The notes under the pieces: model-generated
Databases searched by the model: none
Told to the model about the DNA's origin: nothing
The model's input: the letters and a program-made list of their open reading frames with translations, nothing else
Made by a program: the position numbers and the translations under genes
From: Mucilaginibacter ginkgonis
GTDB taxonomy: Bacteria; Bacteroidota; Bacteroidia; Sphingobacteriales; Sphingobacteriaceae
Assembly: GCF_009754905.2 (NCBI RefSeq)
Contig: NZ_CP066775.1
Span: 2,108,001-2,172,000, forward strand
DNA: 64,000 nucleotides
Direction of reading: 5' to 3'
In this document: positions 37,411 to 46,058 of the stretch, piece by piece
How positions within the stretch are numbered: the stretch's first letter is position 1
Layout: each line of letters opens with the position of its first letter

Positions 37411-38670
37411 CTAATCCATCATCAATCTTTTGATCAACTCTGCGCTTTGCTTTTTGCCTTCCTCTAACCTGCCGGCAAAGAAAGTTTGCACATCGTTAAA
37501 ATGCTTCTTATAACCCTCCATGTCGCCGTAGCCGATGATGGACGACCATTCGCGAACGGCTGAGTGAAACTCCAGATCGTCGCCGCGAATGGACTTGTCA
37601 TATAACGCCGTTTCTATAGATTCCTCCAGCAACGCTTCATTCTTAAATAAATACTCGGCTATGCCAAGCCGTAAACGAAAGGGCGGGGTTTGCGCGATTA
37701 AATTGTCGTAAGGATTTACGCCTAAATGGTACCAGGCGTCAACCATACTTAACAAGCTTAAGTGCGAATTAGGTTTTGGGTGCATCGCCGGATCTGATAA
37801 AGAGAAATCCTTCATCACTTTGTCGTTAAACATAATAAGCTTGCGGCTTTCATGAAACACAAAATCGCGGGCGGCATACACGCGCTTTTTAAAAGCATCT
37901 GCCTCTTCCATGATCATCAGCTTAAATAGTTCTGACTCTGACAAAGCATAACGTTTCACTTGCTCCCTTGCGTAAGGGTTAAGAATTGCCAGACCTGCAT
38001 AAACGTGGGCTTTGTAACCAAATATGCGAAGAGTAGTTAAAATCTTTACGTTATCAATGCCGCCTGTATATGACGCATTGTCCCAAGGAAAAAAGCCCGC
38101 TGCCTTCCAGGCAGTGCCCATGCTTTCAAAACCGACGTGTGTCACAGCTTGCGTATCGGCAACTATCTTATCGTGCTGATGATAGTCGGTAAGTTCTACA
38201 ATGTCTGTACCCAAACTCTTAAAAAGGTCATACATGCGTTTATAATCGCTGTTGCTACTGCGATGGCGTATTAATATCAGCTTCTGGCCTCTCGGTTCGA
38301 AACCCGGGCCGTGCATGGCATGGAAAGTAATGATAGGCGTGTCAGTCTCCAGATAGCGTTCAAAAATATTAATCTCCGGCTGTTTTACTGATGTTTGCCC
38401 GGCGACAATGGTATTTGCTCGGATTGCTTTACAGCTTTGTGCAACAACCTGCTCCAACTTCTCGGCTTCGACTGAGTAGATAAGCAGATTACTTTTTGCG
38501 GCAACGTCTGCTCCGTCATCGTAAATGCTGATGCTTAAATGGGCAAGCTCTTCTTCCAATCGCTGGCGATTGTGCGGTAAGTCGCACCCGCAAACCGTGT
38601 AGCCTGCTTTGGCAAAAGCCCTTGTATAAACCTTACCCATATCGCCCAGGCCGATAATCCCGATATTCAT
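37411..38670 (-). CDS. Prephenate dehydrogenase-like protein, fungal Tyr1 type
   Basis: 419 aa. Rossmann dinucleotide motif IGIIGLGDMGKVYTRAF at residues 3-19, then IVAGQTSVKQPEINIFERYL and FHAMHGPGFEPRGQKLILIR as in TyrA enzymes, followed by a long all-helical C-terminal half. The length and layout are closer to the ~440-residue yeast Tyr1 than to the usual ~280-residue bacterial TyrA. Known family members convert prephenate to 4-hydroxyphenylpyruvate with NAD(P)+. No aromatic pathway genes are adjacent. Confidence 0.75.
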   Translation of the reverse strand: MNIGIIGLGDMGKVYTRAFAKAGYTVCGCDLPHNRQRLEEELAHLSISIYDDGADVAAKSNLLIYSVEAEKLEQVVAQSCKAIRANTIVAGQTSVKQPEINIFERYLETDTPIITFHAMHGPGFEPRGQKLILIRHRSSNSDYKRMYDLFKSLGTDIVELTDYHQHDKIVADTQAVTHVGFESMGTAWKAAGFFPWDNASYTGGIDNVKILTTLRIFGYKAHVYAGLAILNPYAREQVKRYALSESELFKLMIMEEADAFKKRVYAARDFVFHESRKLIMFNDKVMKDFSLSDPAMHPKPNSHLSLLSMVDAWYHLGVNPYDNLIAQTPPFRLRLGIAEYLFKNEALLEESIETALYDKSIRGDDLEFHSAVREWSSIIGYGDMEGYKKHFNDVQTFFAGRLEEGKKQSAELIKRLMMD

Positions 38671-38790
38671 AACCGCTAATATAAATGATTAAGCAGCGTA
38701 GCAGGCAGTTTTCAACTTATTTGTGAGCCGTTTTAAAATTTGATACCTTAGTGCAAACCATCAAGTTAAAAATTACCGACCTCTATTGAT

Positions 38791-39555
38791 ATGGTAAATT
38801 TGAATTTTAAAAAGGCACTGAAGCTCACAACATTGATCTTGTTGTCAGTAAATATTTGCGTATTTGCACAAGATACTACCAGAAAAACAGGAGCAAAGCC
38901 TAAAACGATAGCTAAGCCTGTTGCTACTCCGCCGGCAAATAAATACCCTGCAAAGCCGGCGATCACCGTTCCAAAAACTGCATCTCCTGCCCCGGCTACA
39001 ACCACGCCGGCAGCAAATCCATACGCGGCACCTGCCCCGGCCCCAACCGACCGCAGCATAAACGGGCAATATCAGTACCTGCTTACCAAGCTTTACAACT
39101 ACCAGCGACCAATGGCTTCGGCATTTTACAAAAGTGTTAGCGACAGTCTGCACAGTGTTCAAAAGCGCATAAAGCCTTTAGAAAGTAATGTTGCAGCCTT
39201 GCAGGATACCGCTAAAGAGTTGCATAAGCAACTGGCAGGTCAGCAGGAAGAGTTAAACAAATCAACCTCACAGCAAGATAGCATTAGCCTGGCTGGCATA
39301 CCCATGACCAAAAGCAGCTACAACATGCTGATGTGGGGACTTGTTGTGGTTTTTGGCGTGATAGCTGTTGTAGTGATTACACGTTCTGGTGCTTATGCGC
39401 GCGAGGCTAAAAACCGTGTTCAGGCTTATGAAGAGCTGGAAGAAGAGCATAAAAACTATAAAGCCAAAGCCGGAGAAAAAGAAAAGAAACTGGCCCGCGA
39501 ATTGCAAACTGCCCGCAACAAACTGGAAGAACTTACAGGTAACCCAAATTATTAA
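38791..39555 (+). CDS. Exported Pro/Ala-rich coiled-coil membrane protein, unknown
   Basis: 254 aa. Signal peptide (about residues 1-26, ending VFAQ), then a Pro/Ala/Lys-rich linker with PAPATTTPAANPYAAPAPAP (about 55-85), a helical region with heptads (SVQKRIKPLESNVAALQDTA), a transmembrane helix near residues 183-203, and a charged coiled-coil tail (EELEEEHKNYKAKAGEKEKK). I do not recognise the family. Alternative minus-strand frames here are Ala/Gly shadows. Confidence 0.75.
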   Translation: MVNLNFKKALKLTTLILLSVNICVFAQDTTRKTGAKPKTIAKPVATPPANKYPAKPAITVPKTASPAPATTTPAANPYAAPAPAPTDRSINGQYQYLLTKLYNYQRPMASAFYKSVSDSLHSVQKRIKPLESNVAALQDTAKELHKQLAGQQEELNKSTSQQDSISLAGIPMTKSSYNMLMWGLVVVFGVIAVVVITRSGAYAREAKNRVQAYEELEEEHKNYKAKAGEKEKKLARELQTARNKLEELTGNPNY

Positions 39556-39564
39556 TTCTGATTA

Positions 39565-40017
39565 ATGGGTGCCTTCCTCTTTGGGTGGAACCCAATCAAG
39601 TGGCCGTGGATCGAGCTACCGCATGATATCGAAAGGTTAAACAAAGAAGGCAGCATCACCGAAGACTGGAGTATAGCCGCCTATAAAGCTGCGAAGCCCG
39701 GCGACCGGGCTTATTTTGTGCGGGTAGCTGTTGAGCCCAAAGGTATCTTCGCGTCGGGCACATTGGCATCAGAACCTTTCATTGCATTCCGGAAAGGGCG
39801 GCATTACCACCGTGTTAACATTAATATCGACACGCTGCTTAACCCGGATACCGGGCGTATCCTCACGTTCGACATTTTAAAGACAGGTAACCTTGCAGGT
39901 CAGCTATGGACACCCCAAGCATCGGGAATCAACATCAAACCGCACCTGGTGGATGAGCTAGAGGGGCTATGGCAAGACTTCCTGGAAAACAGACACACCG
40001 CTGACGATATTGTCTGA
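39565..40017 (+). CDS. Stand-alone EVE/PUA-like domain protein
   Basis: 150 aa. MGAFLFGWNPIKWPWIELPH opens the protein, followed by KPGDRAYFVRVAVEPKGIFA and GTLASEPFIA, then NPDTGRILTFDIL and LWTPQASGINIK. This resembles the EVE-like domain found at the N-terminus of some HNH (McrA-like) restriction proteins that read modified bases, but no nuclease is attached. Function is unproven. Starts 10 bp after the preceding gene, so the two may be cotranscribed. Confidence 0.6.
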   Translation: MGAFLFGWNPIKWPWIELPHDIERLNKEGSITEDWSIAAYKAAKPGDRAYFVRVAVEPKGIFASGTLASEPFIAFRKGRHYHRVNINIDTLLNPDTGRILTFDILKTGNLAGQLWTPQASGINIKPHLVDELEGLWQDFLENRHTADDIV

Positions 40018-40079
40018 TATCGATTAATCCTTCCTCTTCGATTTCTATCTATATATTATAAACTTAAGAGATAGAGATC

Positions 40080-40229
40080 ATGAAAAAGAGCATATTATTC
40101 ATCGCATTGTTAGCCTCATTTGCAGGCACATTGTCTAGCTGCGCAGTACGTGCAGATTATGGTTACCGCAACCATTACGATCGTTATCATCATTATAATG
40201 GTTATGACCGCGGTTACCACCACTACTAA
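40080..40229 (+). CDS. Small His/Tyr-rich lipoprotein
   Basis: 49 aa. MKKSILFIALLASFAGTLSS then C21: a lipoprotein signal with lipobox TLSSC. The mature 29 residues are AVRADYGYRNHYDRYHHYNG and a similar end, very rich in Tyr, His and Arg. An intrinsic terminator follows within 30 bp. The His/Tyr content suggests metal binding or simply a spacer; function unknown. Confidence 0.75.
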   Translation: MKKSILFIALLASFAGTLSSCAVRADYGYRNHYDRYHHYNGYDRGYHHY

Positions 40230-40254
40230 AATTTTTTGTTTTGATTTGACTTTT

Positions 40255-40290
40255 ACCAAAGGCTGCCGCAAGGGCGGCCTTTGGTATTTT
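40255..40290 (+). terminator. Intrinsic terminator after the small lipoprotein gene
   Basis: ACCAAAGGCTGCCGCAAGGG, CGGCCTTTGGT and then ATTTTATT. The stem ACCAAAGGC.GCC pairs with GGC.GCCTTTGGT. Confidence 0.8.
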
Positions 40291-40305
40291 ATTAATTTGC
40301 GCGAA

Positions 40306-40403
40306 GTCATGCCGAACTTGTTTCGGCATCTCACAGCACAATTAACCTGATGAGATTTAAGATATGTTTGCAATTTGGGATGCCGAAACAAGTTCGGCAT
40401 GAC
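40306..40403. repeat. Family D palindrome inverted pair
   Basis: GTCATGCCGAACTTGTTTCG and GCATC at 40306-40330, and the inverse GATGCCGAAACAAGTTCGGC ATGAC at 40379-40403, with 48 bp between. Each copy is itself a hairpin (GCCGAA...TTCGGC). Other copies lie at 40680-40704, 61831-61855 (variant TCCTGAAACAAGTTCAGGA) and 61883-61907. Confidence 0.85.
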
Positions 40404-40416
40404 AATACTGATTTAT

Positions 40417-40635
40417 TTAAAGAGGCTTGGAATACACTTGTCTCTTTTTAAATTCCTCGTAAGAAATAAACCTACCTGCTTTAAAATCTTCCTGCCCTCT
40501 TTTTATCCCATCCAGCACATGTTGTGGCAATTCAACACTTTCTTCTTCTTTGTCAAAAGAAACGTTTTGCGACTCCAAAAAATCCTCGACCGCTTTTTCC
40601 TGCTCTGCTGTTGGGTATACTACAAACGTGCTCAT
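40417..40635 (-). CDS. Small orphan antitoxin-like protein
   Basis: 72 aa from ATG 40635 (MSTFVVYPTAEQEKAVEDFL). A longer frame to 40758 merely reads through a family D palindrome (MPNLFRHLK), so the shorter start is right. N-terminal strand plus helices with ELPQHVLDGIKRGQEDFKAG resembles small Bacteroidota antitoxin-type proteins (DUF2683-like). No toxin gene is adjacent. Confidence 0.6.
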   Translation of the reverse strand: MSTFVVYPTAEQEKAVEDFLESQNVSFDKEEESVELPQHVLDGIKRGQEDFKAGRFISYEEFKKRQVYSKPL

Positions 40636-40679
40636 ACTCAAATATAATGATTTAATTAATTCGAAGACTGTCCATTTGA

Positions 40680-40704
40680 GATGCCGAAACAAGTTCGGCA
40701 TGAC
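40680..40704. repeat. Family D palindrome, single copy
   Basis: GATGCCGAAACAAGTTCGGC ATGAC, identical in core to 40379-40403. Lies just upstream of the antitoxin-like gene start. Confidence 0.85.
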
Positions 40705-40820
40705 GCTAACTGGCACAGATATTAAATAAAAAAGCCATCGGTTTTTATTGAATGACAATGGGTTTACTACTCCTGGAGATTGTTGTTGTTACACGCCTCG
40801 CGAAGATGTCTTGACTTTTG

Positions 40821-40853
40821 CTCCTCTCTTTTGGATAGGGTTGGGGTGAGGTT
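40821..40853. repeat. Family A palindrome A1, degenerate
   Basis: CTCCTCTCTTTTGGATAGGG then TTGGGGTGAGGTT. The loop differs from the consensus, but the GGTTGGGGTGAGG arm is exact. Confidence 0.75.
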
Positions 40854-40855
40854 AC

Positions 40856-40886
40856 AAAAAAAGCCACCCGTAAACGAGTGGCTTTT
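40856..40886. terminator. Terminator of the str operon (after rpsJ)
   Basis: AAAAAAAGCCACCCGTAAAC GAGTGGCTTTT. Read on the minus strand it gives AAAAGCCACTCGTTTACGGG then TGGCTTTTTTT, about 50-80 nt after the rpsJ stop, so the operon ends here and does not run on to rplC. Confidence 0.88.
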
Positions 40887-40894
40887 ATAATTTT

Positions 40895-40930
40895 CACCTC
40901 CCTCTCCTTCGGAGAGGGCCGGAGTGAGGC
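40895..40930. repeat. Family A palindrome A2
   Basis: CACCTCCCTCTCCTTCGGAG then AGGGCCGGAGTGAGGC. CCCTCTCCTTCGGAGAGGG is a near-perfect hairpin. It lies in the 3' untranslated part of rpsJ. Confidence 0.8.
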
Positions 40931-40935
40931 TTTTA

Positions 40936-41241
40936 TCACACTTTGATCTCTACTTCAACGCCGCTTGGCAATTCAAGTTTCATCAGCGCGTCAACCGTTT
41001 TGGAGTTAGAGCTATAAATGTCTAACAAACGTTTGTAGCTGCAAAGCTGGAATTGCTCGCGTGCTTTTTTGTTAACGTGCGGTGAACGCAATACTGTAAA
41101 GATTTTCTTTTCAGTTGGCAAAGGCAGCGGTCCGCTTACTACAGCGCCGGTTGGCTTTACGGTCTTAACGATCTTTTCTGCTGATTTGTCAACCAGGTTG
41201 TAGTCGTAAGACTTTAGTTTAATTCTGATTCTTTGGCTCAT
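40936..41241 (-). CDS. rpsJ: 30S ribosomal protein S10
   Basis: 101 aa. [20 protein letters not shown] and the signature [20 protein letters not shown]. Also the NusE antitermination factor. Last gene of the str operon here; its usual downstream neighbour rplC is 6.2 kb away behind unrelated genes. Confidence 0.99.
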   Translation of the reverse strand: MSQRIRIKLKSYDYNLVDKSAEKIVKTVKPTGAVVSGPLPLPTEKKIFTVLRSPHVNKKAREQFQLCSYKRLLDIYSSNSKTVDALMKLELPSGVEVEIKV

Positions 41242-41257
41242 CTTGTTTTTGTTATTT

Positions 41258-41388
41258 GTGATCTCACCGATTTAAGATGATCTCACTGATTTGTTATGCT
41301 ACCATAAGAGCTATTTATTATGGCAACGGTTAATTATCTTTAATTACACCGATCATCTGTGAAATCACAAACCAATCGGTGTAATCTC
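41258..41388. repeat. Family G repeat (GATTACACCGAT words), rpsJ-fusA gap
   Basis: TGATCTCACCGATTTAAGAT, TGATCTCACTGATTTG on the left; ATTACACCGATCATCTGTGA and ACCAATCGGTGTAATCTC on the right. Similar words recur at 43520-43610, 57544-57623 and 62483-62562. Confidence 0.75.
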
Positions 41389-41397
41389 TTTTCTATT

Positions 41398-43509
41398 TTA
41401 TGCTATCGCGCCTTTAACGCGGCCTTTAGACTTGGCAACAACCTCGTCTTGTACGTTGCGTGGTGCTTCGGCATAGTGGTCAAACTCCATGGTAGAAGTT
41501 GCACGGCCCGATGTGATGGTACGTAACTGGGTTACATAACCAAACATTTCTGACAATGGCACTGTAGCCTTGATCACCTGAGAGCCTGCACGGGTGTCCA
41601 TACCTAAAAGCTGGCCGCGGCGGCGGTTCATGTCACCGATAACGTCACCCATGTTTTCTTCAGGGGTTAAGATCTCTATTTTCATGATCGGCTCAAGCAA
41701 TACCGGTTTACATTTTACCAATGCTTCGCGGTAAGCAGATTTAGCAGCTATCTCGAAAGAAAGCGCATCTGAATCGACCGCGTGGAATGAACCATCGATC
41801 AACCTTACTTTCATGTTCTGCAGCGGATAACCTGCTAACACACCGTTAGACATTGACGCGGCAAAGCCTTTCTCTACAGATGGGATAAACTCACGAGGAA
41901 TTGCACCACCGGTAATTTCATTTACAAACTGTAAACCGTCTTTACCTTCATCAGATGGAGAAATAACAATTTGGATATCGGCAAACTTACCACGGCCACC
42001 GGTTTGTTTTTTGTAAGTTTCGCGGTGTTGGGTAGTACCTGTAATTGCTTCTTTGTAAGCCACTTGCGGCGCGCCTTGGTTAACCTCAACTTTAAACTCG
42101 CGTTTCAAACGGTCCATGATGATATCAAGGTGAAGCTCGCCCATACCTGAAATTACGGTTTGGCCGGTTTCTTCGTCAGAGTTTACGCGGAAGGTTGGAT
42201 CCTCTTCTGCCAGTTTACCCAATGCAAGGCCTAATTTATCAACGTCGGCTTGTGTTTTTGGCTCGATAGCCAAACCGATAACCGGCTCCGGGAATACCAT
42301 CGACTCTAACACTACAGGGTGTTTTTCGTCGCAAAGAGTGTCACCTGTTTTGATGTCCTTAAAGCCTACAACAGCAGCAATATCACCTGCACCTACGTTA
42401 GGTATAGGGTTTTGCTTGTTAGCATGCATCTGGAATATACGTGATATACGCTCTTTGTTGTCAGAACGCATGTTGTGTACATAAGAACCCGCGTCAAGGT
42501 TACCCGAGTAAACGCGGATAAAGCATAAGCGGCCCACAAACGGGTCTGTAGCGATCTTAAACGCCAAAGCAGCAAACGGCTCTTTAACATCCGGTTTGAT
42601 CATTACTTCGGCACCTGTTTCCGGGTTTGTACCAACAACACCTTTTGAATCAAGCGGCGAAGGCAATAGCTCCATCACATAATCAAGCATGGTTTGTACA
42701 CCCTTGTTCTTGAAAGAAGAACCGCAAGTCATCGGAACGATCTTGCCAGCCAACGTAGCCTGGCGTAAAGCGTCAAGCACTTCGCGCTCTGTGATAGTAG
42801 TAGGATCATCAAAGAATTTCTCCATCAATGTATCATCGTACTCAGCTACTGCTTCCAGCAATTTCTCTCTCCACTCGGTAGCTTCGTCTATCAGATCATC
42901 AGGGATGGGCACTTCGGTAAAGGTCATACCTTTATCGTGCTCGTTCCAAACCACACCACGGAAGTTGATCAAGTCAACCACACCTTTAAAGCCGTCTTCA
43001 GCACCGATAGGGATCTGCAATGGCACAGCGTGGCTGCCCAGCATGTCGCGCACTTGCTTAACAACTTTTAAGAAGTCGGCACCAGAGCGGTCCATTTTAT
43101 TAACGAAACCAATACGTGGTACGTTGTAGTTGTTGGCAAGGCGCCAGTTAGTTTCAGATTGAGGCTCAACACCATCAACAGCAGAGAAAAGGAATACCAA
43201 ACCGTCTAATACGCGCAGCGAGCGGTTTACCTCTACGGTAAAATCCACGTGGCCCGGGGTATCAATAACGTTTACCTGGTATTTGCTGCCGCGATAGTTC
43301 CAGAATACGGTAGTAGCAGCAGAGGTAATGGTAATACCACGCTCCTGCTCCTGTGCCATCCAGTCCATTGTTGCAGCACCTTCGTGTACCTCGCCTATTT
43401 TGTGGCTAACGCCCGCATAGTAAAGGATACGCTCTGTTGTAGTGGTTTTACCGGCATCAATGTGGGCGGCAATACCTATGTTTCTTGTGTATTTAAGATC
43501 TCTTGACAT
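41398..43509 (-). CDS. fusA: Elongation factor G
   Basis: 703 aa, standard length. GTPase motifs [15 protein letters not shown] (G1), the [10 protein letters not shown] switch I region, DTPGHVDFT (G3) and NKMD (G4); domains II-V follow with [10 protein letters not shown] and the C-terminal [17 protein letters not shown]. Catalyses ribosomal translocation. Third gene of the str operon. Confidence 0.99.
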   Translation of the reverse strand: MSRDLKYTRNIGIAAHIDAGKTTTTERILYYAGVSHKIGEVHEGAATMDWMAQEQERGITITSAATTVFWNYRGSKYQVNVIDTPGHVDFTVEVNRSLRVLDGLVFLFSAVDGVEPQSETNWRLANNYNVPRIGFVNKMDRSGADFLKVVKQVRDMLGSHAVPLQIPIGAEDGFKGVVDLINFRGVVWNEHDKGMTFTEVPIPDDLIDEATEWREKLLEAVAEYDDTLMEKFFDDPTTITEREVLDALRQATLAGKIVPMTCGSSFKNKGVQTMLDYVMELLPSPLDSKGVVGTNPETGAEVMIKPDVKEPFAALAFKIATDPFVGRLCFIRVYSGNLDAGSYVHNMRSDNKERISRIFQMHANKQNPIPNVGAGDIAAVVGFKDIKTGDTLCDEKHPVVLESMVFPEPVIGLAIEPKTQADVDKLGLALGKLAEEDPTFRVNSDEETGQTVISGMGELHLDIIMDRLKREFKVEVNQGAPQVAYKEAITGTTQHRETYKKQTGGRGKFADIQIVISPSDEGKDGLQFVNEITGGAIPREFIPSVEKGFAASMSNGVLAGYPLQNMKVRLIDGSFHAVDSDALSFEIAAKSAYREALVKCKPVLLEPIMKIEILTPEENMGDVIGDMNRRRGQLLGMDTRAGSQVIKATVPLSEMFGYVTQLRTITSGRATSTMEFDHYAEAPRNVQDEVVAKSKGRVKGAIA

Positions 43510-43519
43510 AATATTTTTT

Positions 43520-43610
43520 TGATTTCTCTGATTATTTAATGATTACACCGATAAATCAATGGTTTCATCAACTTATCGGTGCAATCTTATTTTAATCGGT
43601 GTAATCTTTT
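43520..43610. repeat. Family G repeat, fusA-rpsG gap
   Basis: GATTTCTCTGATTATTTAAT, GATTACACCGATAAATCAAT, then ACTTATCGGTGCAATC and AATCGGTGTAATC. Potential stem-loop inside the str transcript. Confidence 0.75.
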
Positions 43611-43612
43611 GT

Positions 43613-44080
43613 TTAGAAACGGAAATGCGAGAACGCTTTGTTGGCCTCGGCCATTTTGTGCGTATCTTCTTTCTTTTTAACAGCAGCACCTTCGCCTTTG
43701 CTTGCAGAGATGATCTCGCCGGCAAGTTTCTCCATCATGGTTTTCTCACCACGGCGGCGTGCATAGCTGATAAGCCATTTCATACCCAAAGCCACTTTAC
43801 GCTCCGGACGAACTTCTGTAGGTACCTGGAAGTTAGCACCACCCACACGGCGGCTTTTAACTTCAACGGCAGGCATTACATTGTTCAAAGCTTTTTTCCA
43901 GGTATCTAACCCGTTTTCGCTGGTTTTTTTCTCTACAATGTCAACTGCGTTGTAGAATATGCTGTAAGCGGTAGATTTTTTACCGTCATACATCATGTTA
44001 TTTACAAACCTGGTTACCAAAACATCATTGAATTTTGGATCAGGAAGAAGGATTCTCTTTTTTGGTTTCGACTTTCTCAT
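43613..44080 (-). CDS. rpsG: 30S ribosomal protein S7
   Basis: 155 aa. [20 protein letters not shown] start, signature [20 protein letters not shown] and C-terminus [19 protein letters not shown]. Head-assembly protein; in E. coli it represses the str operon. Confidence 0.99.
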   Translation of the reverse strand: MRKSKPKKRILLPDPKFNDVLVTRFVNNMMYDGKKSTAYSIFYNAVDIVEKKTSENGLDTWKKALNNVMPAVEVKSRRVGGANFQVPTEVRPERKVALGMKWLISYARRRGEKTMMEKLAGEIISASKGEGAAVKKKEDTHKMAEANKAFSHFRF

Positions 44081-44101
44081 TGTATACTATCCTCCTATTA
44101 A

Positions 44102-44515
44102 TTATTTCTTTTTACCTTTTGCAGGTGCGGCAGCTGCCTGGCCTGGTTTAGGGCGTTTAGTACCATATTTACTACGGCGTTGGTTACGGCCGTTAACACC
44201 TGATGTATCTAATGCACCACGGATAATGTGGTAACGTACACCCGGTAAATCTTTAACCCTGCCACCGCGGATCAACACGATAGAGTGCTCCTGAAGGTTG
44301 TGGCCTTCACCAGGGATGTAGGCATTCACCTCTTTACCATTGGTTAAACGTACACGCGCAACCTTGCGCATTGCTGAGTTTGGTTTCTTAGGGGTAGTGG
44401 TGTATACACGGGTACACACGCCTCTTCGCTGTGGACAGCTGTCCAACGCTGGTGACTTACTCTTGTCTTCCAGAGCTACTCTACCTTTTCTAACTAATTG
44501 CTGAATAGTAGGCAT
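44102..44515 (-). CDS. rpsL: 30S ribosomal protein S12
   Basis: 137 aa. [20 protein letters not shown], then [20 protein letters not shown] (streptomycin-site lysine present) and [20 protein letters not shown]. The C-terminus carries a short Ala/Lys tail ([13 protein letters not shown]). First gene of the str operon. Confidence 0.99.
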   Translation of the reverse strand: MPTIQQLVRKGRVALEDKSKSPALDSCPQRRGVCTRVYTTTPKKPNSAMRKVARVRLTNGKEVNAYIPGEGHNLQEHSIVLIRGGRVKDLPGVRYHIIRGALDTSGVNGRNQRRSKYGTKRPKPGQAAAAPAKGKKK

Positions 44516-44560
44516 TCTTTGCTTTTTCTTTTTACAGTTTTATCCTTATTTTAAGGACTG

Positions 44561-44591
44561 CAAAAGTACGAAGTTCTATTTTGATTTTCAA
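44561..44591 (-). promoter_or_regulatory. Promoter of the str operon (rpsL)
   Basis: Minus strand: TTG (44589-44591), 20 bp, TACTTTTG (44561-44568). Matches the Bacteroidota consensus, about 45 bp upstream of the rpsL ATG. Confidence 0.82.
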
Positions 44592-44700
44592 GGGGTTTGG
44601 TAAAGTTTTTTGCAGATGTGTTTAAGCAGCAGTTGCAAGTGGCTTTGGCAGGATTATCAATAGGTTAAGTAATTATAAAAATTACTGTGTGAACTTGCGC

Positions 44701-44733
44701 GTCATTGCGAAGAACGTAATGATGAAGCAATCC
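44701..44733. repeat. Family C repeat copy (TCATTGCGA.GAACG...GAAGCAATC)
   Basis: GTCATTGCGAAGAACGTAAT GATGAAGCAATCC. A second copy at 56527-56556 supplies the start codon of an acyltransferase gene. The stretch 44592-44778 otherwise shows no ORF or other signal. Confidence 0.7.
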
Positions 44734-44778
44734 CAAATATGTGGCTTCAAAAAAGAATAGTTGTTTATTGAATTAGCT

Positions 44779-45100
44779 ACTAATTGATGAAAAGCTTTCT
44801 TTGGGCGTTCCCCTCGTTGGCTCGGGTCAGGCTATCCGCTGTATCTGCTGCGCAGGATGCCGCTCCTATCCTTAACGCAAATATTATCGACAATGGTAGC
44901 ACTGTATTGACATAACCGAAAAATGCGGCATCAGTCTGTGCGGGAACCACAATTATTGAAAACAGCAGTAACGTTGTAGCACAGGGTGCAGCCGCGAGTT
45001 TTTTGGTTACTTTTTTGACGGCCAAAAAGTAACAAGCCTTAGCGGCGACTTAGCGCTTAAGGAGCATGTCCTTTCAGATGCTTCACCCTTTTCAGCACAA
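44779..45100. repeat. Composite repeat region with pseudo-ORFs before the sulfurtransferase gene
   Basis: Contains TTTCTTTGGGCGTTCCCCTC, GCTCGGGTCAGGCTATCCGC, GGATGCCGCTCCTATCC and the inverted pair GGTTACTTTTTTGACGGCCA / AAAAAGTAAC. These words are familiar to me as dispersed genomic repeats. Short minus-strand frames across it (44780-45025, 45007-45225) show no protein-like conservation, so I treat the whole as non-coding repeat debris. Confidence 0.5.
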
Positions 45101-45170
45101 CAAAACAGCTGGAAGTTATAAACTAATATTCTGTTCATTCTAAAATCCTGTAAATTCGGGTTCAGACAAT

Positions 45171-45178
45171 TACATTTG
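45171..45178 (+). promoter_or_regulatory. -7 box for the sulfurtransferase gene
   Basis: TACATTTG, an exact TAnnTTTG, ends three bases before the ATG at 45182. If used, the transcript would be nearly leaderless. Confidence 0.5.
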
Positions 45179-45181
45179 ATC

Positions 45182-46027
45182 ATGCAGCCACTTATAGATT
45201 TACCCAAGTTACTAGCATTAGACAAAACGACAACCGTGATCGTCGACGTGCGCGGGGGCGCTGACGCGCACGAACGCTATCAGCAAAGCCATCTGGATGG
45301 CGCCGTATTTGCCAGCCTCGATGATGATCTTGCCTTGCATCCTGAAGACGCCGCCTTCGGCGGGCGCCATCCCCTGCCGTCGACTAAAGATTTTGCCGAC
45401 TTGTTAACCAGGCTTGGCATCACTCCGGACACACATGTGGTGATCTATGACGATAAAGCTAATGCCATGGGCGCGGCCCGTTTGTGGTGGATGCTAAAAG
45501 CCATTGGCCATCAGAAAGTGCAGGTGTTAAACGGTGGCTTGAAAGCAGCTATAGATAAGGGAATTATTCTAAGCTTCGAGGAAGTTACCCCGAACGTTGT
45601 AGAGTCTTACCCTGTGCCCGCAGGGTTTGCCGGCACAGCATCTATAGAAGAGGTTAAACTGGCAGCAAATGACGATAGTCATCTTGTAATAGACGTAAGG
45701 GAGAATGCGCGTTACCTGGGGCAAACGGAGCCAATAGACCTGGTTGCAGGCCACATACCCGGTGCAATTAATATACCCTATGCAGGTAATATGGATAGTG
45801 ACAGCAAATACCTGGTGGACGAGTTATTACATGATAAATATGCCCAACAGCTTGGCGACATCAGCCCGAAGAATGTGATCGTGCATTGCGGATCCGGCGT
45901 TACCGCCTGCCATACCTTGCTGGCCTTAGAACAAGCCGGACTAACCGGCGCAAAACTTTACGTAGGCTCATGGAGCGAATGGTCGCGCAGGCCCGAGCTG
46001 CCTATCGGCAAAGAAAGCCGGTATTAA
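45182..46027 (+). CDS. Two-domain rhodanese-type sulfurtransferase
   Basis: 281 aa from ATG 45182 (MQPLIDLPKLLALDKTTTVI). Tandem rhodanese domains: the N-terminal one is inactive-looking, the C-terminal one has the catalytic loop VIVHCGSGVTACHTLLAL with the active Cys. The CGSGVTA loop is typical of thiosulfate/3-mercaptopyruvate sulfurtransferases. Cytoplasmic. Substrate not decided. Confidence 0.92.
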   Translation: MQPLIDLPKLLALDKTTTVIVDVRGGADAHERYQQSHLDGAVFASLDDDLALHPEDAAFGGRHPLPSTKDFADLLTRLGITPDTHVVIYDDKANAMGAARLWWMLKAIGHQKVQVLNGGLKAAIDKGIILSFEEVTPNVVESYPVPAGFAGTASIEEVKLAANDDSHLVIDVRENARYLGQTEPIDLVAGHIPGAINIPYAGNMDSDSKYLVDELLHDKYAQQLGDISPKNVIVHCGSGVTACHTLLALEQAGLTGAKLYVGSWSEWSRRPELPIGKESRY

Positions 46028-46058
46028 AACCATTCTGTAATTGGTCTGTCTTACCTCT

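Noticed and set aside
38766-39059. Ala/Gly-rich minus-strand frame opposite the coiled-coil membrane protein
   Set aside because: Shadow of the Pro/Ala-rich linker; the plus-strand gene has signal peptide, membrane helix and coiled coil.
40745-40939. 64-codon minus-strand frame between the antitoxin-like gene and rpsJ
   Set aside because: Made entirely of two family A palindromes and the rpsJ terminator.
44780-45025. 81-codon minus-strand frame before the sulfurtransferase gene
   Set aside because: Reads through composite dispersed-repeat sequence (LRIGAASCAADTADSLTRAN) and has no upstream signals; most likely non-coding.
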